The notes under the pieces were generated by a model that made no database searches, had not been told where the DNA came from, and was given only the letters and a program-made list of their open reading frames with translations. Source: Bartonella gabonensis (GTDB lineage Bacteria > Pseudomonadota > Alphaproteobacteria > Rhizobiales > Rhizobiaceae). Taken from it: a DNA stretch of 32,166 nucleotides. Position 1 is the first letter of the stretch. Each line of letters begins with the position of its first letter. Positions 18,046 to 25,204 of the stretch are shown piece after piece. Position numbers and translations under genes: made by a program. The stretch spans positions 24,027 through 56,192 of the forward strand of contig NZ_CAHOYM010000001.1 in NCBI RefSeq assembly GCF_903679515.1, given 5' to 3'.

Positions 18046-19074
18046 ATGCGTGCACTGCAACTCTTCGATGATCGTCGGCTTGAAATCACCAATATTCCCC
18101 CCCCACCTTCACCTAGATCAGATGAAGTAACAGTGCGGATAAAAGCTGTTGCTCTTAATCATATTGATGTATGGGGATGGCGTGGCATGGCATTTGTGAA
18201 AAGAAAAATGCCTCTCATTATTGGTGCAGAAGCCTCTGGTGAGATTATACAAGTAGGAGATAGCGTTAAAAATCTCCAACTTGGACAAATTGTCTCAATT
18301 TATGGTGCAAAAACCTGTGGAGTATGCCAAGCTTGTCAAGAAGGACGGGATAATCTTTGCACCGATGTAAAAGGCATCTATGGTTTTCATCTTGATGGAT
18401 TTGCTTGTGAGCTTGTCAATTTACCAGCACGTTTATTGGTTCCAGCCCCTCCCCAATGTGATGAATTGCAAGCCGCTGTTGCTCCAATTACTTTTGGTAC
18501 CGTCGAACATATGCTTTTCGATAATGCAAAACTACAAGCAGGAGAAACAATCCTAATACAAGCTGGTGGTTCCGGTATTGGTTCTGCAGCCATTCAACTT
18601 GCAAAACATATGGGATGTACTGTTATCACAACGGTAGGTTCAGATGAAAAAATTGCAAAAGCACAGTCTCTTGGAGCAGATCATGTGATTAATTATCGTA
18701 AAGATCGTTTTGAAGGTGTGGTGCGTAAATTAACCCAAAAAAAAGGGGTTGACGTTGTTTTCGAGCATGTTGGTGTTGATACATGGAACGGTTCTCTGTT
18801 GTGTATGAAAAAAGGGGCACGCTTAGTGACTTGCGGTTCTACCTCTGGTGTTTCAGCACCAATAAATCTCATGCAATTATTCCAGCAACAACTTAAGATA
18901 TTCGGTTCATTTGGCTGTCGTATGGAAAATATGAAAAATGCCATGCAAAAAATGGCACAAAAAGTCGTACATCCTGTCATTGATACAATTGTTAGTCTTG
19001 ATGAAATGGATACTGCTTTAAAACGAATGGAGAGCCGTGATATTTTTGGTAAAATTATTCTTAAAATCAATTAA
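18046..19074 (+). CDS. Medium-chain dehydrogenase/reductase of the lipid A VLCFA cluster
   Basis: The 342-residue MDR protein corresponds in position to the adh2XL gene of rhizobial acpXL clusters, a presumed redox step in making the hydroxylated long acyl chain. It has the NAD(P) motif QAGGSGIGSAAIQLA (about 172-186). The structural-zinc loop has four cysteines (Cys91, 94, 97 and 105; CGVCQACQEGRDNLC). The catalytic-zinc ligands of classical alcohol dehydrogenases are not seen: the GHE motif reads GAEASGE, and the first ligand region is LNHIDVWGWRG, as in quinone-reductase-like members. ATG 18046 has an AGGGGA ribosome site. lpxXL starts three bases after its stop codon. The substrate is unknown. 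Confidence 0.85.
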   Translation: MRALQLFDDRRLEITNIPPPPSPRSDEVTVRIKAVALNHIDVWGWRGMAFVKRKMPLIIGAEASGEIIQVGDSVKNLQLGQIVSIYGAKTCGVCQACQEGRDNLCTDVKGIYGFHLDGFACELVNLPARLLVPAPPQCDELQAAVAPITFGTVEHMLFDNAKLQAGETILIQAGGSGIGSAAIQLAKHMGCTVITTVGSDEKIAKAQSLGADHVINYRKDRFEGVVRKLTQKKGVDVVFEHVGVDTWNGSLLCMKKGARLVTCGSTSGVSAPINLMQLFQQQLKIFGSFGCRMENMKNAMQKMAQKVVHPVIDTIVSLDEMDTALKRMESRDIFGKIILKIN

Positions 19075-19077
19075 ATC

Positions 19078-20010
19078 ATGATAAAGCTTTCTCTTAAAAA
19101 CCTCATATATTGTATTAAAGTTATAGCTAAAAAAGTATCCTACTTATTATGGGCATATCTGCTCTTTGGTTCTTTATTTATTCTAAAATGCTTTCCAGCC
19201 AAAATGGGAATTTCTTTTTTTTCTTGGTTAGCAAAAAAAATCGGTCCCCTCGTACATCGTCATCAAATAACACTTGAAAACCTTAGGAGAGCATATCCAG
19301 AAAAAACAGAGCAAGAACGTTATGCGATTGCAATAGAAATGTGGGAAAATATAGGACGCTTCCTAGCCGAATATATTTTTCTTGATAAAATTTTTGATTT
19401 TGATCCTCATGCGAACGAGCCAGGCTTTATTGAGGTTAAAGGAGTTGAAATCTTTGAACGATTAAAAAATGAAAAAAAGCCTCATATTTTTTTCACAGCG
19501 CATACTGGAAATTTTGAACTTCTCCCTATCTGCGCACAAAGTTTTGATCTGAATGTTACGGTATTATTTAGACCACCCAATAACCCTTATGTTGCCAAAC
19601 GAGTCCTTAAAGCACGACAAACTTCTATGGGACATCTTGTTCCCTCAAAAGCTGGTGCAGCGTGGGCATTAGCAGGAAAATTAGCAGAAGGTAAAAATGT
19701 TGGTATACTTGTTGATCAAAAATTTCGCCGCGGTATCATGGGAACATTTTTTAACAGACCCCTTAAAACAAATCCCTTAATTATAAAGCTTGCGCGACAA
19801 TATAACTGTGATATTTATCCAGCACGTTGTATTCGTCTTCCTGGAGGACGGCATCGTTTAGAATTATATGAGCATGTAGAACTTCCACGTGATGAAAAAA
19901 ATGATATCGATATCGCTGCTTCTACGCAAAAATTAAATGATATTGTTGAAAGTTGGGTTCGTGAATATCCCGAACAATGGACATGGTTACATAGACGTTG
20001 GGATATCTAA
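19078..20010 (+). CDS. lpxXL: Lipid A very-long-chain acyltransferase LpxXL
   Basis: This inner-membrane LpxL/HtrB-family enzyme is expected to move the long hydroxyacyl chain from AcpXL to lipid A. The 310-residue product has an N-terminal hydrophobic helix (about 20-40), the acyltransferase HX4E motif AHTGNFE (His142, Glu147), and the LVDQKFRRG block (about 211-219) conserved in the family. The ATG lies three bases after the dehydrogenase stop codon, so they are translationally linked. Its location at the end of the acpXL-KAS-dehydrogenase set supports LpxXL rather than a general LpxL. Confidence 0.92.
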   Translation: MIKLSLKNLIYCIKVIAKKVSYLLWAYLLFGSLFILKCFPAKMGISFFSWLAKKIGPLVHRHQITLENLRRAYPEKTEQERYAIAIEMWENIGRFLAEYIFLDKIFDFDPHANEPGFIEVKGVEIFERLKNEKKPHIFFTAHTGNFELLPICAQSFDLNVTVLFRPPNNPYVAKRVLKARQTSMGHLVPSKAGAAWALAGKLAEGKNVGILVDQKFRRGIMGTFFNRPLKTNPLIIKLARQYNCDIYPARCIRLPGGRHRLELYEHVELPRDEKNDIDIAASTQKLNDIVESWVREYPEQWTWLHRRWDI

Positions 20011-20042
20011 CATAAGCTCTACTGATTATAGAGGAAGTACAA

Positions 20043-20852
20043 ATGTTAGCCTCAAAAGATATCAAAGATCTCACTGCAATTATCACTACCCTACGAAATC
20101 CTGATAGTGGTTGTCTCTGGCATAAAAAACAAACTTTTGAATCTCTCATACCCTATATGCTCGAAGAAGTTTACGAAGTCATCGACGCTATTGAACGAAA
20201 AAACCGTAAAGATCTCTGTGAAGAACTTGGTGATCTTCTTTTACAGGTTATTTATCATGCGACCATTGCCCAAGAAGAAGGCAGCTTTACTTTTGAAGAT
20301 GTCATTTATGCAATCACGGAAAAAATGATTCGCCGCCATCCTCACGTTTTTGGAAATGCCGAGCAAAAAAAACGAGGTTTTATAAAAGAAGAATGGGAAT
20401 ATATAAAAAAAGAAGAACAAGCTAAACAAAAGAGATTGTGCGAAGAAAAAAATAATAATTTAAGCATTCTTGCAAAAATAAAATCAATCCAGCCTGCAAA
20501 TCAAGAGGCTCTTGCTTTACAAGAAGCTGCAGCTAAAGTGGGCTTTGATTGGCAAGAAAATGATAAAATTTTTGCAAAAATAGAAGAAGAGCTCGAAGAG
20601 CTCAAAAAAGCTATCAAAAATAAAAAAAAATCAGAAATAGAAGAAGAGTTTGGAGATCTCTACTTTATTCTTCTTAATCTCGCACGCCACTTAGAAATTG
20701 ATTCACAAAAAGCATTAAAAAAAACAAATACAAAATTCCGAAATCGTTTTGCCTATATTGAAGAAAAGCTATCCATTCAATCTAAAACACTCACTAACGC
20801 ATCCTTAAATGAAATGGAAGCACTTTGGAAACAAGCCAAAAATGAACGATAA
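20043..20852 (+). CDS. mazG: Nucleoside triphosphate pyrophosphohydrolase MazG
   Basis: MazG hydrolyses (d)NTPs to monophosphates and pyrophosphate, a housecleaning and stress function. The 269-residue product has two tandem MazG domains with the metal-binding pattern EExxE...ExxD. The first is EEVYE (41-45) with CEELGD (59-64). The second is EEELEEL with EEEFGDLYF in the C-terminal half. A GAGGAAG site precedes ATG 20043. It follows lpxXL by 32 bases, so it is probably on the lipid A transcript, although its function is unrelated. The 3' half has many poly-A/Lys codons, reflecting the AT bias. Confidence 0.95.
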   Translation: MLASKDIKDLTAIITTLRNPDSGCLWHKKQTFESLIPYMLEEVYEVIDAIERKNRKDLCEELGDLLLQVIYHATIAQEEGSFTFEDVIYAITEKMIRRHPHVFGNAEQKKRGFIKEEWEYIKKEEQAKQKRLCEEKNNNLSILAKIKSIQPANQEALALQEAAAKVGFDWQENDKIFAKIEEELEELKKAIKNKKKSEIEEEFGDLYFILLNLARHLEIDSQKALKKTNTKFRNRFAYIEEKLSIQSKTLTNASLNEMEALWKQAKNER

Positions 20853-20931
20853 AAAATATCAAATTTCGTCTACCAAAAAGAAAAAACTTCCTAGAATTAC
20901 GCAATGATAATTTTTCTAAGCTTGGATAATA

Positions 20932-21306
20932 TCACGAAACTTGATTCGTTTTATATTGTTCTTGAGAAACAGGACGAAGTTCTACCGACTCGCCACACCC
21001 ACATGCTGAAACTTGATTAGGATTTTTAAAAACAAAACCAGAACGAAGCGTTGTCACTTCATAATCCATCTGTGTTCCTAATAAAAATAATACCGCATCG
21101 TGCGCGATAAAAACACGAGCACCATTCACTTCAACAACATCCGCATCCATCCCCTCTTCTTTGACGAGAGTAATTGTATATTCCATCCCCGCACAACCAC
21201 CTTTTTTGACCCCAACGAGAATACCTCGTGCATCTTTTGCATCCATAATCGCTTTCACACGATTCACAGCAGCTTGTGTTAAATTTATTACTGAAACACG
21301 ACTCAT
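20932..21306 (-). CDS. sufA: Iron-sulfur cluster assembly A-type carrier (HesB/IscA/SufA)
   Basis: A-type carriers hold and pass Fe-S clusters to apoproteins. The 124-residue product has the three conserved cysteines: Cys38 in KKGGCAGM, and Cys102 and Cys104 in ACGCGES. It has the usual beta-rich body and a longer C-terminal tail than E. coli IscA. It converges with mazG. No suf or isc gene follows or precedes it within the window, so the choice of SufA over IscA or ErpA rests only on resemblance to alphaproteobacterial SufA. Confidence 0.88.
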   Translation of the reverse strand: MSRVSVINLTQAAVNRVKAIMDAKDARGILVGVKKGGCAGMEYTITLVKEEGMDADVVEVNGARVFIAHDAVLFLLGTQMDYEVTTLRSGFVFKNPNQVSACGCGESVELRPVSQEQYKTNQVS

Positions 21307-21896
21307 CGTTTACTCTTTTCTTGACTCCAATAGACACTTTAAACGTTTTTCCCCTACCATATTCTATCTGGTATTTTAGAAGAAAAACAACAAGACATAA
21401 ATCAAAACATTCTCACCTTCTTATTGAGATAAAAATTTATTGGAATAAAAATGTATCTTCATAAAATGAGATGTTTTATTGTGCAATCTAGAGTTTACAA
21501 TTTTTTGTCCCCATAAAAAGCAAAATACCTCTACCCTACAAACTATAAACAAAAGAAAATGTTTCAATGCCATATATTTAATTATAACATATTGGAAATA
21601 TTCGTTTTTTATGGCTTCTGAGATAAAGAAAATATACCTCCCGCACGTATTAGCACTCCTTTCTTTCCCCAATACCCCTAAAATCATAAATCTTCTCTCT
21701 TCACAAAAAACTCAAAATTTAATGATAGGGGAGAACTTTACAGATTCGTGGCTTATCTTGGATAAATAACAATATATTGATTGGATAGAATTTTTTACTT
21801 TCAAAAGTTATAAGTGTAAGAGCATTTTAGATTTTGTTCTATTTATTTTTTCTCTTGCCTTTAAAGAAACAGTCATTTAATCGTTTCACACGGATT
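21307..21896. other. Intergenic region upstream of sufA and tRNA-Pro
   Basis: About 590 bases, AT-rich. Two overlapping frames (plus 21479-21769, minus 21421-21687) lack ribosome sites and recognisable features; I do not support them as genes. The sufA promoter must lie in the left part and the tRNA promoter in the right part. Confidence 0.5.
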
Positions 21897-21973
<77 letters not shown>

Positions 21974-22138
21974 TTTTTAAAACGTTGTAAAAAGCTTATT
22001 TAGAGTTTTTTTTATTTCAATTGCACATCCATGATTTTTTTCTTTAACGTAAAATAATGTGCAATAATTTTTTTGTCATCAATTTGAAAGAGATCGTTTT
22101 TATGAGAATCGACTTCGTTCTTACGAAAATACACAGGA

Positions 22139-22162
22139 AACGCGAGAGCTTTGCCTCGCGTT
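22139..22162 (-). terminator. Terminator-like hairpin downstream of hsp20
   Basis: AACGCGAG (22139-22146) and CTCGCGTT (22155-22162) form a perfect GC-rich 8-bp stem with an eight-base loop, 57 bases beyond the hsp20 stop codon on the minus strand. The following minus-strand sequence is only modestly T-rich, so it may be a processing site instead. Confidence 0.45.
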
Positions 22163-22218
22163 AGGTTATTCTTTAAAAAATTTATAATTATTTGTTTCTT
22201 ATATTTTCTAAATTTTCT

Positions 22219-22686
22219 TTATGCGATAATGCCGTTGTTATCATTTTTTATAATGGATGGTAACATCTGTACGGTTATCTTTTTTGGTTTTAATTCAGCA
22301 GGCATTTCCCTTTTAAGCTGAATATGAAGAAGCCCATCTCCAAGCTCTGCCCCAATAACTTTCACATGATCAGCCAAATGAAACCGCCGTTCAAAAGCAC
22401 GCGAAGCAATACCTCGATAAAGAAATTCTTGTTCTTCATCACTCTTTTCAGGCTTTCTGTCTCCCTTAACGATCAGCTGATTACAATGCGTTTCAATATC
22501 AATTTCATCTTGAGAAAAACCAGCAACAGCCATAGAAATTCTATAAGAATCTTCAGTTAAACGTTCAATATTATAAGGGGGGTAAGAAGAAACTTCTTCT
22601 GGTTGTGTTCTTGAATCAAACCAGTTTAAAAGATGATCAAAACCTACTGTGGAACGATAAAATGGTGAAAAATCAACTTGACGCAT
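22219..22686 (-). CDS. ibpA: Small heat-shock protein, Hsp20/IbpA family
   Basis: This is an ATP-independent chaperone that holds unfolding proteins. The 155-residue product begins MRQVDFSPFYRSTVGFDHL, a typical IbpA-like N-terminus. It has an alpha-crystallin domain (about 37-130; YRISMAVAGFSQDEIDIE, then GLLHIQLKREMP) and a C-terminal ITV motif (I-x-I/V) for oligomer contacts. A strong AGGAGG ribosome site lies eight bases upstream, but it is embedded in a leader that looks like a ROSE thermometer, with a heat-shock-like promoter above it. The gene is transcribed alone. Confidence 0.95.
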   Translation of the reverse strand: MRQVDFSPFYRSTVGFDHLLNWFDSRTQPEEVSSYPPYNIERLTEDSYRISMAVAGFSQDEIDIETHCNQLIVKGDRKPEKSDEEQEFLYRGIASRAFERRFHLADHVKVIGAELGDGLLHIQLKREMPAELKPKKITVQMLPSIIKNDNNGIIA

Positions 22687-22690
22687 AATA

Positions 22691-22783
22691 CTGCCCTCCT
22701 TTAGAGCGACTATAATTTATAATTGATTCACAAAATTCCCATGGCGAACTTTCCTGTGAACCCGCGGCTCCATCATGGCAACC
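22691..22783 (-). promoter_or_regulatory. ROSE-like RNA thermometer in the hsp20 leader
   Basis: The leader read on the minus strand can form three hairpins in order. Hairpin I (22783-22766): GGUU-G-CCA/UGGAGCC, with one bulged G and a UGA loop. Hairpin II (22762-22725): an 8-bp stem GGUUCACA/UGUGAAUC with an inner imperfect stem. Hairpin III (22709-22697): UCGCU, loop CUAA, AGGA, pairing the Shine-Dalgarno with one bulged G. UYGCU opposite the SD with a bulged G is the hallmark of the ROSE family, which melts at heat shock and frees the ribosome site. Folding was done by hand; no energy calculation. Confidence 0.7.
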
Positions 22784-22790
22784 ACACTGT

Positions 22791-22822
22791 ATTATCTGGT
22801 AATTGTTTTCTCTTATTTCAAC
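22791..22822 (-). promoter_or_regulatory. Heat-shock-like (sigma-32 type) promoter of hsp20
   Basis: On the minus strand, TTGAAA (22822-22817) is followed after about 17 bases by CCAGATAAT (22799-22791). This resembles the CTTGAAA / CCATnT pattern of RpoH promoters. The predicted transcript would begin near 22783, just where the first leader hairpin starts. Spacing is slightly long, so the call is moderate. Confidence 0.4.
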
Positions 22823-22962
22823 TCTTTTGTCCCTGAATTGATAAAAACTATTAAAAAAACAACTTACCCCTTTCTTAATCCTTCTTCATCATTACATAAA
22901 TATCAAAGTTCTCTCATTATCTTACGTTGTGTTCAGCGGCAAATACACTTAAAGGATTTCAA

Positions 22963-23880
22963 TTGAAAACACCTCTTTATCCCATAGACTGGGATTCCAC
23001 TCCTCCTCATATTCATTATCGTATCCTTAAAATAGCAACAGATCGTGAAATTCGCTTTGCAATAACATATCCTGAGGTAGAACAATCTAAGGGAACAATT
23101 GTTATTCTTGAAAGCAACGCAAATGCTTTAGAAGCATATTTTTTACCCATAAAAGAAATTTCTAAACGCGGTTTTCATACAGCAATATTTGACTGGTTTG
23201 ATCAAAAAAAAATATCCCTCACAACAAGAAAAAAAAGCCGCCATTATTACTTTGATATAAATAATGATATTAATGACTTATATGAATTTCTTAAAAATGT
23301 TGTTTATCAAAATTGTCCCCCACCTTACTCTATGCTCACCTATGGTATGGGAGGATTGATAGCCCTTAGCGGATTAGATCTCATTAATCACCAATTTAAT
23401 AGATTGCTTTGTGTTTCTCCCACTTTTGCTCCATTCGGCCATAGAACGAATGGTTTTCAACATAAATTAACACAATTTCTTTCTGATATAGGTCTTGGCT
23501 TTATACCAGCGAAGGATGGAAAAAAATTTAAAAAAACAAGCCTCAAAAACATACAATTGGGGCATATGTATCAAGGGCCATTTCCTTCCTCTACACTCCC
23601 AACATCCCGATGGATGGCATCAGTATTTAATGCAATTGATTCTGTGAAAAAAAATATCCGCCATGGACACTTACAAATCCCAACACTCTTTATTCTCGCC
23701 AATCAAAACAATCTTACCAACAACATTGAAGTGCGGCAATTATGCCAACACACACGTCTGACAGAAAGTATTACCATTACAGGCGCTGAACTTGATACAA
23801 TCATGTATAACGAAGACTATAAAAAGCAATTCTGGGCTGCATTTGATGCATTTATCCCCGATAATATATCTATAAAATAA
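22963..23880 (+). CDS. Alpha/beta hydrolase-fold protein (lysophospholipase-like) lacking the catalytic triad
   Basis: The 305-residue product resembles PldB-like lysophospholipases: GTIVILESNANALEAYF (the family's strand and oxyanion region), RGFHTAIFDWFDQ, a nucleophile-elbow region, and a C-terminal WAAFDAFI. The usual GHSMGG elbow reads LTYGMGGLIAL, so Gly128 replaces the serine. The acid region reads FILANQNNL, with Asn where Asp is expected. The histidine region reads GAELDTIMYNE, where GaRHELLnE is usual. All three catalytic residues seem lost, yet the frame is intact. The TTG at 22963 has AAAGGA six bases upstream and is preferred to the in-frame TTG at 22927. It diverges from hsp20. 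Its present function is unknown. Confidence 0.7.
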   Translation: MKTPLYPIDWDSTPPHIHYRILKIATDREIRFAITYPEVEQSKGTIVILESNANALEAYFLPIKEISKRGFHTAIFDWFDQKKISLTTRKKSRHYYFDINNDINDLYEFLKNVVYQNCPPPYSMLTYGMGGLIALSGLDLINHQFNRLLCVSPTFAPFGHRTNGFQHKLTQFLSDIGLGFIPAKDGKKFKKTSLKNIQLGHMYQGPFPSSTLPTSRWMASVFNAIDSVKKNIRHGHLQIPTLFILANQNNLTNNIEVRQLCQHTRLTESITITGAELDTIMYNEDYKKQFWAAFDAFIPDNISIK

Positions 23881-24668
23881 TACGAAACCTTAACTTCCAT
23901 TTTGCTCTACCAAAAGCGAAGATTTCTATGAGAGCCATCATTTTATCAATACTCCTTATATAATGATTCCATCTTCTAGCCACTCATATGATTCGTTTTA
24001 TAGATTTTACAGACAAGGCATGAAAAAATATTCATCACAACTCATAACAAAAATAACGACTATATAAAATACATCATTACAATAAGCTAATTTAATAAAA
24101 TAAATATAACAAATCTATCTTAATACATCATGATATATCTTTTATAAATAAGACATCAAAATACTATTTTTGATATATTATTAAGTGGTAATTTTATAAT
24201 CTATATAAAAAATAATATTTTTATCCATTCAAAGAATAACTCTACAAATAAACACCGTTTATAATATTCATTTGCAAATCTCTATAAAAATTCTATTTTT
24301 TAGGATAACCTTTTAAAAACAACAAATTAACATAATATTCTACTTATTTTTCGATATAAGCAATCGCTACAGTAACGGTTTTTATAATTTTTTTAACAGA
24401 GTTCTGATAGAAAACAGACAATTTAAAAGAAAAATAGCAATGAATCATCTTAAAAGTTTTAGATCGTCCCTTCTTTTTTCAAAATCACATATATTTCGAA
24501 TTTAACCAACTCACAACGAATATGCTGTATTTTGAATAAGAATATAAGAATTAACCATTTTGCCATTCATTTCAATTATGAGTATTTTACCATCTTTTTT
24601 ATAAATACTCTATATTGTATAATTGATGCGGCAAAAACCCTGACAAATGGAGCCATTGGAACACAATC
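23881..24668. other. Very AT-rich gene-free region upstream of cpdR
   Basis: Nearly 790 bases with no open frame of note on either strand and no recognisable remnant. Only the cpdR promoter region at its right end is expected to be functional. Confidence 0.5.
24551..24558 (+). promoter_or_regulatory. Possible CtrA half-site upstream of cpdR
   Basis: TTAACCAT at 24551-24558 matches the 8-mer CtrA half-site known from alphaproteobacteria. It lies about 110 bases before the cpdR start. A single 8-mer in AT-rich DNA is expected by chance at some rate, so this is only suggestive. Confidence 0.25.
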
Positions 24669-25031
24669 ATGAAACGAATCCTGCTCGCAGAAGATGATAA
24701 CGATATGCGTCGCTTTCTCGTAAAAGCCCTAGAACGTGCAGGCTACGAAGTCGCCGATTTCGATAATGGTATTAGCGCATATGAACGTTTACAAGAAGAA
24801 CCATTTTCTCTTCTCCTGACTGACATTGTGATGCCAGAGATGGATGGAATCGAACTTGCACGACGCGCTACAGAGATTGACCCTGATTTACGAGTAATGT
24901 TCATTACAGGTTTTGCAGCGGTTGCGCTCAATTCAAATAGTGATGCTCCTCCTGATGCAAAAGTTCTCTCTAAGCCATTTCACTTACGTGAACTCGTCAA
25001 TGAGGTTGAAAAGATCCTTATTGCTGCTTAA
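24669..25031 (+). CDS. cpdR: Single-domain response regulator CpdR
   Basis: CpdR is a receiver-only regulator; unphosphorylated it directs ClpXP to the pole and primes degradation of cell-cycle proteins such as CtrA-pathway substrates. The 120-residue product is one receiver domain with acidic residues Asp9/Asp10, phospho-acceptor Asp52 (LLLTDIVMPEMDG), Thr80 (MFITGFAA) and Lys102 (LSKPFH). There is no output domain. The sequence RILLAEDDNDMRRFL at the start and VALNS in the alpha-4 region fit alphaproteobacterial CpdR. It is followed by tRNA-Val 98 bases on. Phosphorylation by the CckA-ChpT relay is known for the family; those genes are not in this window. Confidence 0.92.
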   Translation: MKRILLAEDDNDMRRFLVKALERAGYEVADFDNGISAYERLQEEPFSLLLTDIVMPEMDGIELARRATEIDPDLRVMFITGFAAVALNSNSDAPPDAKVLSKPFHLRELVNEVEKILIAA

Positions 25032-25129
25032 AAAGATAATTTTTTAAGTTATTTGCATCTGTTTTAAGAGAAAATGAAATTAAACATTGACGTTTGCCAT
25101 TCTATATGGTGTATGCAACATCGATGAAT

Positions 25130-25204
<75 letters not shown>

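Noticed and set aside
18693..19070. 125-codon minus-strand frame opposite the MDR dehydrogenase
   Set aside because: It is antisense to a well-supported gene and shows no family features. A shadow frame.
21479..21769. 96-codon plus-strand frame (and an internal ATG at 21611) between sufA and tRNA-Pro
   Set aside because: No ribosome site, no recognisable family, low-complexity AT-rich composition, and an equally long frame on the opposite strand. Probably chance.
22775..22966. 63-codon plus-strand frame MATTLYYLVIVF...
   Set aside because: It overlaps the hsp20 promoter and leader and the start of the hydrolase gene, with no ribosome site. The hydrophobic composition follows from AT-rich DNA.
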